DNA of 64,000 bases from positions 63,045,722 through 63,109,721 of the forward strand of contig CM063112.1 in the NCBI GenBank assembly GCA_031841125.1, in the 5' to 3' direction. The translations under genes and the position numbers were made by a program. This document shows positions 47,337 to 58,900 of the stretch, one piece after another (positions within the stretch are counted from its first letter, which is position 1; every line of letters begins with the position of its first letter). Below the pieces are notes generated by a model. That model searched no databases and was not told the DNA's origin. It saw nothing but the letters and a program-made list of their open reading frames with translations. This stretch comes from Acanthococcus lagerstroemiae (taxonomy: Eukaryota > Arthropoda > Insecta > Hemiptera > Eriococcidae).

Positions 47337-48154
47337 GCACCAAAATGCATTTGTGAGATTGCAAATTTCCTTGGGCGAACTGGTAAAAGGCGAAATACTT
47401 GGGATTGGAGACTGCTAGAGGAAAACTGAAAAATACGTTTCATTTGAAATTCTTTCTTCTATCTAGAATTTCAAACCGCACTGCTCTAACAGCCTCCGTT
47501 CCAAAATTATTCGCGAATTGTCATTTCGCCCCAGAAAAATAGAAGGTACAATGGATTGGAATTATGTGCGATGTGTGGCATATGCAGCGTGTCGAAGGCG
47601 CACTCGAAAATGTCAAAATGAGTCAAAAATTGACTGTAGCTCAATTTTGACAACGGATTCAAATTTGTCTCGAAAAACTGAGTAATCTGCGCCAGCGCCG
47701 ACGCCGAACATCTCCGAAAATTTTTTCGGCCCACAAAAGACATGATGTATTATAGTTTGGAGAACTTTTCAAAATTTTGAATTAAAGACTGTTTTTTACT
47801 CAGTTTCTGACGTGAGTCCGAATGTGGAGTTCAAATTTGGCACTGACGCGCCGTTGCCGAGAAACACAAAATTGAAAACATTTTGTGTTAGCCCCTTCGA
47901 CACGTTGCATATGCCACACATCGCACATAATCCAACCCATTGTACCTTCTATTTTTCTGGGGCGAACCGACTATTCGCGAATAATTTTGGAACGTAGGCA
48001 GTTAGAGCAGTGCAGTTTGAAATTCTGGATAGAGGAGAAAATTTCAAATAAAATGTATTTTTCAGTTTTCCCCTAGCAGTCTCCAATCCAACGTTTTTCG
48101 CCTTTTACCAGTTCGCCCCAGGAAATTCGCAATCTCGCAAATGCATATTGGTGC
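47337..48154. repeat. large inverted repeat (265-bp arms)
   Basis: The left arm 47337-47601 and right arm 47891-48154 are closely matching reverse complements, sharing GGGCGAACTGGTAAAAGGCG, TTGGAGACTGCTAG and AATAGAAGGTACAATGG. A 289-bp spacer separates them. Segments such as CCCCAG, ATTGGAG and CTAGAGGAAAAC tie it to the satellite that follows, so it looks like a diverged or ancestral form. Confidence 0.8.
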
Positions 48155-48645
48155 AAATTGTATTGCAGATCCAACGAGTTTAAGGCGTCAGTACATTTTT
48201 TAAAAGTTGACAAAATTGCCGAAATACACTCGAAAATGTGGTCAAAATGGGTCAAAAATTGACTGTAGCTCAATTTTGACAACGTATTCAAATTTGTCTC
48301 GAAAAACTGAGTAATCTGCACCAGCGCCGACGCCGAACATTTCCGAAAATTTTTTCGGACCGCAAAAAACATGATGTATAGATTGGAGAACTTTTCAAAA
48401 TTTACAAAAATCAAACCTTTTGAATCAAAGACTATTTTTTACTCAGTTTCTGATGTTGAGTCCGACTGTGGAGTTCAAATTTGGCAGTGACGCACCGTTG
48501 CGCAGAAACACAAAATTGAAAAGCTTTTTGTGTTAGCCACTTCGACACGTTGCATATGCCACACATCGCACATAATTCCAACCCATTGTACCTTCTATTT
48601 ATCTGGAGCGAACCGACTATTCGCCTTTTATTAGTTCGCCCCAGG
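47602..48645. repeat. direct duplication linked to the inverted repeat, about 626-bp period
   Basis: The spacer beginning CACTCGAAAATGT at 47602 recurs from about 48228 and continues through ACTGAGTAATCTG, CACAAAATTGAAAA and the TTCTATTTTTCTGG/TTCTATTTATCTGG arm. The ORFs 47507-47743 and 48073-48414 are in-phase products of this duplication. Confidence 0.7.
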
Positions 48646-51600
48646 AAATTGAAGATTTCGAAACCGTCAATTGGCGTATGTGAAGTAGCATATTCGATAC
48701 TTTGAAGGCGTCGCAGTATTATTTCGGATTTTTGAATATCCTGGAAATGCCTTCAGTAAGTCGAATATGCAACCCAACCTACACCAATTGACGTTTTCGA
48801 AATCGCTAATTTCTCTGGGGGGAACTAATAAAACGCGAAAATCTCCGGACTGGAGATAGCTAGAGGAAAACGGTTTGAAATTTTGAGAGCAAATTGATCT
48901 CCTCTTTCAAAAGTGTCAACCCGTTTCGCCGTAGCTGCCTCCAATCCAAAGATTTTTGCATTTTATTAGTTCGCCCCAGAGAAATTAGCGAATCCGAAAA
49001 CGTCAATTGGCGTATGACAAATAGCATATTCTACTTGTCGAAGGCGCCTCCATTTTAGCGAATATTCTTGTAATGCCTTCAGCCCGTCGAATATGCAAAT
49101 CAACATACACCAATTGACGTTTTCGAAATGGCGAATTTCTCTGGGGGGAACTAATGAAACGCGAAAATTTGCGGACTGGGGACAGCTAGAGGAAAACAGT
49201 TTGAAATTTTGAGAGCGAAATGATCTCCTCTTTCGAAAGTGCCAACCCGTTTCGCTGTAGCGGCCCCCAATCCAAAGATTTTTGCATTTTATCAGTTCGC
49301 CACAGGAACTTGGAGATTTCGAAAACGACATTTGGTGTATGTGAAATGGCATATTCGGTACTTTGAAGGCGTCGCAATATTAATTCGAGTTTTCGAATAT
49401 CCTGGAAATGCCTTCAGTAAGTCGAATATGCAACCCAACCTACACCAATCGACGTTTTCGAAATCGCTAATTTCTCTGGGGGAACTAATAAATCGCGAAA
49501 ATCTCCGTACTAGGGGTAGCTAGAGGAAAACGGATTGAAATTTTGAGAGCGAAATGATCTCCGCTTTCTAAAGTGTCAACCCGTTTTGCTGTAGTGGCCC
49601 CCAATCCAAAGATTTTGGCATTTCATTAGTTCGCCCCAGGAAATTTGAAGCTTTAGAAAACGTCAATTGGCGTATGTGAAATAGCATGTTCGATACTTTT
49701 AAGGCGTCGCAGTATTAATTCGAATTTTGGAATATGCTGGTGATGCCTTCAGTACGGCGGATATGCAGCCAAACATACACGAATCGACGTTTTCGAAATC
49801 GCTAATTTCTCTGGGGGGAACTAATAAAACGCGAAAGTCTCCGGACTGGGGATAGCTAGAGGAAAACGGTTTGAAATTTTGAGAGCAAATTGATCTCCTC
49901 TTTTGACAGTGTCAACCCGTTTCGCTGTAGCTGCCTCCAATCCAATGATTTTTGCATTTTATTAGTTGGCCCCAGAGAAATTAGCGATTTCGAAAACAGC
50001 GAATATTTCGGTAATGCCTTCAGCACGTTGAATATGCAACTCGACATACACCAATTGCTGTTTCCGAAATCGCGAATTTCTCTGGGCGGAACTAATAAAA
50101 CTCGAAAATCTGCGGACTGGGGATAGCTAGAGGAAAACGGTTTGAAATTTTGAAAGGAAATTGATCTCCTCTTTCGAAAGTGTCAACCTGTTTCGATGCA
50201 GCTGCCGCCAATCCAAAGATTTTTGCATTTTATTAGTTCGCCCCAAAGAAATTAGCCATTTTGAAAACATCAGCGAATATACTGAAAATACCTTCAGCAC
50301 GTCGAATATGCAACTCAACATACACCGATTGCTTTTTCAAAACTGTGAAAATCTCCGAACTGGGGATAGCTAGAGGAAAACGGTTTGAACTTTTGAAAGC
50401 CAAATGATCTCCTCTTTTGAAAGTGTCAACCCGTTTCGCTGTGGCTGCCTCCAATCCAAAGATTTTTGCATTTTATTAGTTCGCCCCAGAGAAATTAGCG
50501 AGTTCGAAAACGTCAATTGGCGTATGAGAAATAGCATATTTCATTCTTCGAAGGCGTCACAATTGTATTTCAAATTTGATGAAATTCTGGTAATGCCTTC
50601 AGCACGTTGAATATGCAACTCAACATACACCAATTGCCGTTTCCGAAATCGCGAATTTCTCTGGGGGGAACTAATAAAACGTGAAAATCTCCGGACTGGG
50701 GATAGCTAGAGGAAAACGGTTTGAAACTTTGAGATCAAATTGATCTCCTGTTTCCAAAGTGTCAACCCGTTTCGCAGTAGGTGCCGCCAATCCAAAGATT
50801 TTTGCATTTTATTAGTTCGCCCCAAAGGAATTAGCGATTTCGAAAACGTCAGCGAATATACAGAAAATGCCTTCAGCACGTCGAATATGCAACTCAACAT
50901 ACACCAATTGACTTTTCGAAACGGCGAATTTCTCTGGGGGAACTAATAAAACGTGAAAATCTCCGGACTGGGGATAGCTAGAGGAAAACGGTTTGAAACT
51001 TTGAGATCAAATTGATCTCCTGTTTCCAAAGTGTCAACCCGTTTCGCAGTAGGTGCCGCCAATCCAAAGATTTTTGCACTTTTTAGTTCGCCCCAAGAAA
51101 TTAGCGATTTGAAAACGTCAGCGAATATACTGAAAATGCCTTCAGCACGTCGAATATGCAACTCAACATACACCAATTGACTTTTTCGAAACGGCGAATT
51201 CTCTGGGAACTAATAAACTCGAATTCCGGACTGGGGATAGCTAGAGGAAAACGGTTTGAAACTTTGAAGCAATGATCTCCTTTTCCAAAGTGTCAACCCG
51301 TTTCGCAGTAGGTCGCCCAATCCAAAGATTTTTGCATTTTATTAGTTCGCCCCAAGAAATTAGCATTTCAAAACGTCAGCGAATATACTGAAAATGCCTT
51401 CAGCACGTGAATATGCAACTCAACATACACCAATTGCTTTTCGAACCGAATTTCTTGGGGGAATAATAACTGAAAATCTCGGACTGGGATAGCTAGAGGA
51501 AAACGTTTGAAACTTTGAGATCAAATTGATCTCCTGTTTCCAAAGTGTCAACCCGTTCGCAGTAGGTGCCGCCAATCCAAAGATTTTGCATTTTTTAGTT

Positions 51601-54600
51601 CCCCCAAGAATTAGCATTTCGAAAACGTCAGCGAATATACGAAAATGCCTTCAGCACGTCGAATATGCAACTCACATACACCATTGCTTTTTCAAAACGG
51701 TGAAAATCTCCGGACTGGGGATAGCTAGAGGAAAACGGTTTGAAATTTGAAAGCCAAATGATCTCCTCTTTCGAAAGTGTCAACCCGTTTCGCTGTGGCT
51801 GCCTCCAATCCAAAGATTTTTGCATTTTTAGTTCCCCAGAGAATTACGACTCGAAAACGTCATGCGATAGAAATACATATTTATCTCGAAGGGCACAATT
51901 GTATTCAATTTGATAAAATCTGTAATGCTTCACGTGAATCACTCAACACATCGTTTCCGAAATCGCGAATTCTCTGGGGGAACTAATAAAACGTGAAAAT
52001 CTCCGGACTGGGGATAGCTAGAGGAAAACGGTTTGAAATTTTGAACAAATTGATCTCCTGTTTCCAAAGTGTCAACCCGTTTCGCAGTAGGTGCCGCCAA
52101 TCCAAAGATTTTTGCATTTTTTAGTTCCCCCAAGAATTAGCATTTCGAAAACGTCAGCGAATATACTGAAAATGCCTTCAGCACGTCGAATATGCAACTC
52201 AACATACACCAATTGCTTTTTCAAAACGGTGAAAATCTCCGAACTGGGGATAGCTAGAGGAAAACGGTTTGAAACTTTGAAACCAAATGATCTCCTTTTC
52301 GAAAGTGTCAACCCGTTTCGCAGTAGGTGCCGCAAATCCAAAGATTTTTGCATTAATTTGAGTTCGCCCCAGAGGAAAATTTGCGATTTCGAAAACGTCA
52401 GCGAATATATTCGAACCATTGCTATTGCACGAATTCTGATTTTAGCTTAACTCAACCCTACACCATTGCTTTCAACGGAAATCTCTGGGCTAGAACGGAA
52501 AATCGGTATGTAATGAAACGTTAATTTGAATCAAATTGATCTCCTGTTTCCAAAGTGTCAGACCCGTTTCGCGAGGTGCTCCAATCCAAAGATTTTGCAT
52601 TTTATTGAGTTCCCCAGAGAAATTATGCATTTCGAATAAGTCACGCAAAGAATTATACTGAAATGCCTTCATCACGTCGAATATGCAACTCAACATACAC
52701 CTATATGTTTTTCAAAACGGTTGAAAATCTCCGGACTGGGGATGCTGAGGAAACGGTTTGAAATTTTGAAAGCCAAATGATCTCCTCTTTCGAAAGTGTC
52801 AACCCGTTTCGCTGGGCTGCCTCCAATCCAAAGATTTTTGCATTTTATTAGTTCGCCCCAAGAAATTAGCGATTCGAAAACGTCAAGCTATTAGAAATAC
52901 ATATGCTTATCCTTCGAATGACCACAATTGATTCAAATTTGATCAAAATTCTGGTAATGCTTCAGCACTTGAATTGCATTCAAATACGACAATTGACTGT
53001 TTCGAAACGCGAATTCTCTGGAACTAAATAAACCTTGTAAAATTCCGGACTGGGTGCTCAGAAACGGTTTTGAATTTTTAGATGCCAAGATTCGATCACG
53101 TTCAAAGTTCAACTGTTGCAGTAGGTCCCCCAATCCAAAGATTTTTGCATTTTTATCTCACCGGAATAGATTCAAAACGCAGCGTTCGAAATGCTTCAGC
53201 ACGTGAATATCAACTCAAAACACGAATTGCGTTTCGAAACGGAATTTCTGAACAAAATCGTTCCGACTGGATAGCTAGAGAACGGTTTGAATTGAACAAT
53301 TGATTCCTTTGTCCAAAGTGAACCGTTCGCGAAGTGCGCAATCAAAGATTTTGCATTTTTTGAGTTCCCAAGGAATTAGCGATTTCGAAAACGTCAGCGA
53401 ATATACAGAAAATGCCTTCAGCAGTCGAATATGCACTCACATACACATGCTTTTTCAAACGGGAAAATCTCCGGACTGGGGATAGCTAGAGAAACGTTTG
53501 AATTTGAGTCAAATGATCCTGTTTCAAAGTGTCAACCCGTTCGCAGTAGGTGCCGCCAATCCAAAGATTTTGCATTTTATTAGTTCGCCCCAGAGAAATT
53601 AGCGATTCGAAAACGTCAGCGAAATATACAGAAATGTTTCAGCACTCGAATACTTCACCAATACACCATCCATTGCCTTTCAAACGGTGAATAATAACAT
53701 CCGGACTGGGATAGCTAGAGGAAAACGGTTTGAAATTTGAACAAATGATCTCCTTTTCCAAGTGTCAACCCGTTCGCAGTAGGTGCCGCCAATCCAAAGA
53801 TTTTTGCATTTTTAGTTCCCCCAAGAATTAGCATTTCGAAAACGTCAGCGAATATACTGAAAATGCCTTCAGCACGTCGAATATGCAACTCAACATACAC
53901 CAATTGCTTTTTCAAACGGAAATTCCGGACTGGGTGATAGCTAGAGGAAAACGGTTTGAAATTTGAACAATGATCCCTTTTCAAAGTGTCAACCCGTTTC
54001 GCGTGGTGCCCCAATCCAAAGATTTTTGCATTTTATTAGTTCGCCCCAGAAAATTAGCGACTTCGAAACGTCATTGGTATGAGAAATGCATATTATCTTC
54101 AAGCGCCAATTATTAATTTGATAAATTTGTAATGCCTTCAGCACGTTGAATATGCAACTCAACATACACCAATTGCTGTTTCCGAAATCGCGAATTTCTC
54201 TGGGGGGAACTAATAAAACTCGAAAATCTGCGGACTGGGGATAGCTAGAGGAAAACGGTTTGAAATTTTGAGATCAAATTGATCTCCTGTTTCCAAAGTG
54301 TCAACCCGTTTCGCAGTAGGTGCCGCCAATCCAAAGATTTTTGCATTTTATTAGTTCGCCCCAAAGAAATTAGCATTTGAAAACTCAGCGAATATACTGA
54401 AAATGCCTTCAGCACGTGAATATGCAACTCAACATACACCGCTTCGAATGCGTTTTCAAAAACGTGAAAATCTCCGGACTGGGGATAGCTAGAGGAAAAC
54501 GGTTTGAAATTTTGAGATCAAATTGATCTCCTGTTTCCAAAGTGTCAACCCGTTTCGCAGTAGGTGCCGCCAATCCAAAGATTTTTGCATTTTTTGAGTT

Positions 54601-55540
54601 CGCCCCAGAGGAATTAGCGAATCCGAAAACGTCAATTGGCGTATGAGAAATAGCATATTTTATTCTTCGAAGGCGCCCCAATTGTATTTCAAATTTGATA
54701 AAATTCTGGTAATGCCTTCAGCACGTTGAATATGCAACTCAACATACACCAATTGCCGTTTCCGAAATCGCGAATTTCTCTGGGGGGAACTAATAAAACT
54801 CGAAAATCTGCGGACTGGGGATAGCTAGAGGAAAACGGTTTGAAATTTTGAAAGCCGAATGATCTCCTGTTTCCAAAGTGTCAACCCGTTTCGCAGTAGG
54901 TGCCGCCAATCCAAAGATTTTTGCATTTTATTAGTTCGCCCCAAAGAAATTAGCCATTTCAAAAACGTCAGCGAATATACTGAAAATGCCTTCAGCACGT
55001 CGAATATACAACTCAACATACACCAATTGACTTTTTCGAAACGGCGAATTTCTCTGGGGGGAACTAATAAAACGTGAAAATCTCCGGACTGGGGATAGCT
55101 AGAGGAAAACGGTTTGAAACTTTGAGATCAAATTGATCTCCTGTTTCCAAAGTGTCAACCCGTTTCGCAGTAGGTGCCGCAAATCCAAGGATTTTCGCAT
55201 TTTTTGAGTTCGCCCCAGAGGAATTAGCGATTTCGAAAACGTAAGCGATTATACTGAAAATGCCTTCAGCACATCGAATATGCAACTCAACATACACCGA
55301 TTGCTTTTTCAAAACGGTGAAAATCTCCGGACTGGGGATGGCTAGAGGAAAACGGTTTGAAACTTTGAGATCAAATTGATCTCCTGTTTCCAAAGTGTCA
55401 ACCCGTTTCGCAGTAGGTGCCGCCAATCCAAAGATTTTTGCATTTTTTGAGTTCCCCCCAGAGGAATTAGCGATTTCGAAAACGTCAGCGAATATACTGA
55501 AAATGCCTTCAGCACGTCGAATATGCAACTCAACATACAC
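48646..55540. repeat. satellite array of palindromic units (243/272/336 bp)
   Basis: Tandem units marked by GGGGATAGCTAGAGG at 48855, 49181, 49515, 49851, 50122, 50365, 50701, 50973 and onwards. Spacings cluster near 334, 272 and 243. In the full unit, TTAGTTCGCCCCAGAGAAAT...CGTCAATTGGCGTATG is the inverted counterpart of CATACACCAATTGACG...ATTTCTCTGGGGGGAACTAA. CTGCCTCCAATCCAAAGATT is likewise the inverted counterpart of AATCTCCGGACTGGGGATAG, so the monomer folds on itself almost completely. The shorter classes lack parts of one arm and the loop. The many 60-75-codon ORFs are periodic artefacts. Confidence 0.9.
51200..54130. other. satellite stretch of doubtful consensus quality
   Basis: Units here carry many 1-3-base deletions, often in homopolymers (for example TTAGTTCCCCC where other units read TTAGTTCGCCCC, or AATTCTCTGG for AATTTCTCTGG). 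The worst is 52430-53340. Units on either side lack this pattern, so uncorrected read error or a collapsed repeat is more likely than biology. Confidence 0.6.
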
Positions 55541-55731
55541 TGTACATGCGTTATCTGTCCTCCGTGCGTAAACGTGCCGTGCCGGTTTGAACCGTTATGG
55601 TTTTTCTTGCACTTTGTAGCGTCGGGCGTATTATTCTGCATGTTTGTTTTTCGAGTACAGTCCACTTTTCTCTCGTGTTTTTTTTTTGACCATTTTATTC
55701 AGTCGCGAATGCACACACTACGGACGCTACA
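55541..55731 (+). repeat. 5' LTR of the BEL/Pao element
   Basis: 191 bp, starts TGTACATGCG and ends GGACGCTACA. Expected to carry the element promoter, although no TATA box is obvious. Confidence 0.95.
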
Positions 55732-55734
55732 TTA

Positions 55735-55752
55735 TGGTCCATACCAGGCCGG
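55735..55752 (+). other. probable primer-binding site
   Basis: TGGTCCATACCAGG begins three bases after the 5' LTR. A TGG start is what complementarity to a tRNA 3' CCA end requires. The priming tRNA is not identified. Confidence 0.5.
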
Positions 55753-55965
55753 ATAATTCGTACCTTTTCGCCGCATAAGTAGTGTTGTGTACTTTGTGCG
55801 TTTCCGCGTACATGTGTTGCCGTCAATCATACTGTATGCGTTTTCGCGTATGTATGTACTTCCGATAGCCATACATACTGCAATCAGTCGCGAGTGCATG
55901 TGTATTACCTGACATACATATTGCTCGTTCGTGTTCGCGTCTGTACATCTCTGTTCCGATACAAG

Positions 55966-58900
55966 ATGTCCGTTTTCGACTATGATCGCAGCTCACGTTT
56001 GGCGAAACGTTCCATCGCAAAAGCATGCAGCATCCTCACACTCGCTGTAGGTAAACCGTGTACCTTGGCCAACGTTAGTGAAGTTCGAGCAGCTTTGGAT
56101 GAACTCGCCTATGAATACGACGAGTTTCGGAAAATCATTCGAGAAGGTTACAGCCATATTACTGAGGACACCAGCGCTGAAGATGCCATCATTGCTGATC
56201 GAGATAGCATATCAGCTACTGTTGTTTCTGTTCGAGGTAAGGCAAATGCTTTTATTGCCGAATTTGAAGGCAACCGTAACCGCTATTCGTTGAACGCATC
56301 GCTAAACTCCACCCTCCCCGATGGCGGTGGTGTAAAATTGCCGAAAATCGACTTACCAGTATTTGATGGTAAGATTGAGAACTTTCTGGATTTTTGGGCA
56401 CTTTTCGAAAATTTGGTGCACAATGAAGCCAACATCCCAAAAGTCAAGAAGCTAGCCTACCTCAAAAAGTCCTGTACTGGTGAGCCCTTTGATAGGATCA
56501 AAAACTTGCCTTTAACTGACTCTGGTTATGATCAGGCAGTAAGCCTTATGGTCAACGAGTACAAGGACATGAAATCGATTATTCGTGTGCATTTTGATAC
56601 TCTCTTTTCGGTCAACCGTATCAAGAACGCAAAGGAGGTACCAATATTGCTCTCAACTGTTGACAAAGCCCTTAAAGGCCTCGAAGCCTGTGGTGAGAGG
56701 ACAAAGAATTGGAGCTCCCTAGTGAGCTACATTGTATCCGAGCGCCTTGATGAGCCGACTTTCAACGAGTTTGAGAAAACGCTAACGACCAACACCGTAT
56801 TTCCCTCATGGGATCTCTTACGTCAATTCTTGGAGAATATTTCTTCAATTAGCAAACGAAAAACGGATGGAAACGCAAGCCCCTTTGCCAATCCAAAAAC
56901 TAGTTCGTCTATTCGTGTGAATACCCCGTCAAAACGCAGTACTTCGTTGGTTGCATCCGGATGTTCTGACAAGTCTGGTAAACCGAAATGTCCGATATGT
57001 GCCCAGTCACATCTGCTGATCGATTGCGACGATTTCAGAACCAAAACTCCTCGTGAACGATATGGTTCGCTGAAATCCAAACCTGTCTGTCGTAATTGCT
57101 TCAACACGAGTCACAAAACCAGTGAGTGCCCAAAACAACCAAGATGCACTAAGTGCAAACTCGCGCATCATACTCTTCTCCATTTCGATGAGGAGAAGTC
57201 AACTGATAACTCTGCTGCTGCCAATGCTCCAGATGTGAAGGTTGTTACTGTATCAGTTGTCACCCCTAATGCCTCGATGCTGTCAATTCGTAACCCGACC
57301 GTTTTGTTACCAACTGCTGTGGTGAAATTTGTCTCTGGCAAGACAAGCGGAGAGATGCGTGTCCTACTGGATAGCTGCTCTCAGCTGAACCTCATCACTA
57401 AATCCTTCGTATCCCGCCTACAGATTCCAACATCGCGATGTGAATTTGCGCAGAAAGTGTCGGGTGTTAATGGTACTCAGTCTGTGAGTAAGCTAATGGT
57501 GCACTTATCTCTCGAGTCTCAAACCAAGCCATTCCACTTTGAGACCTCATTCAATGTGATTAACACAAAACTACCATATTCAGTCCGTAATTTACAGTTA
57601 GGTTCGCTGTGCACAGGCCTGAGTAAGTATCAACTTGCTGACCCTGCCTACTACGCATCGACTGTATCAATATCTGAGGTTGATGCATTACTTGGCATTG
57701 AAGCCTACAACCGTTGTGTTCGTGGTAATGTTGTGAACATCGGATCTCTCTGTCTGAGAGACACAACATTAGGTTGGACTCTGTCGTCATCAGGAGTTCC
57801 TAACCTTAAGCTGCCTCACTCCGAGTCAAGCCCTTTGTATTGCGGTTTGACTCTTGATAATATTGATCAACGTCTACAGCGTTTCTGGGAAGTTGAGTCA
57901 ATACCTAGTAGTCCTGATATTTCGTCTGAAGCCATCCAATGCGAGAAGCATTTTGAACAAACATTTACCCGCAACTCCAGCGGTAAATTCGTCGTCCGAT
58001 TGCCATTCAACCGGGATCCATCCTGCATTGTGAATAACTACGATCAAACGCTATCATACTACAAGCGTATTGAACGCCGCCTATCCAACCCAATTGCCAT
58101 CAAGTACGATGAGTTCATGCAAGAATACATTAATTTAGGCCATATGACTGCCATTCCAAATGCCGATGTCACTAAGCGACACTTCATTCCGCACCATGCT
58201 GTTCTGAAGCCCTCTAGCACAACCACCCAACTGCGTGTTGTCTTCAACGCGTCGTCTGAAACGCGCTCAGGGTTGTCACTGAACGACATACTTATGGTTG
58301 GTCCAGTACTGCAGCCTGAACTATTTGATCATTTACTTCGTTTCCGTTGTTATAAGTACGCTGTATCTGGTGATGTTGCCAAGATGTACCGATGCATCCT
58401 AGTCCACAAATCAGACCGTATGTACCAATCCATTCTATGGAAGAACCTAGTCTACGAATTAAATACTGTTACATACGGCACCGGTCCAGCATCTTACCAA
58501 GCCACCAAGTGCTTGGACAAACTAGCTGAAGAATACGAACCAACTGACACAATGGTCGCTGAGATCATTCGCAAGTGTTTCTACATGGATGATTGGTTTT
58601 TTGGAGCCGATTCTGATTCTGAGGTTATTCGAATCCGTAAGATTGTCCATGGAGTTTTAGCCGGTGCGGGATTCCAGTTAAGAAAGTACCAGTCTAATTC
58701 ACGTGATGTATTAGACTCTATTGATCCTGAGCTGATTGAAACCAAGCTGTCTAAGAGTTTTGGTGGCAATGACTCGCTATCAATATTGGGCCTCTCGTGG
58801 GTCCCATCTCTCGACGTGTTCCAGCTGAAGACTGATTTTGGTATGAACACCAACATCGTTACAAAACGTTTGGTATTATCGACGGTATCCAAACTGTTTG

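Noticed and set aside
47507..55019. Dozens of 60-160-codon ORFs in the satellite
   Set aside because: They recur with the repeat period on both strands, have no start context and change with every indel.
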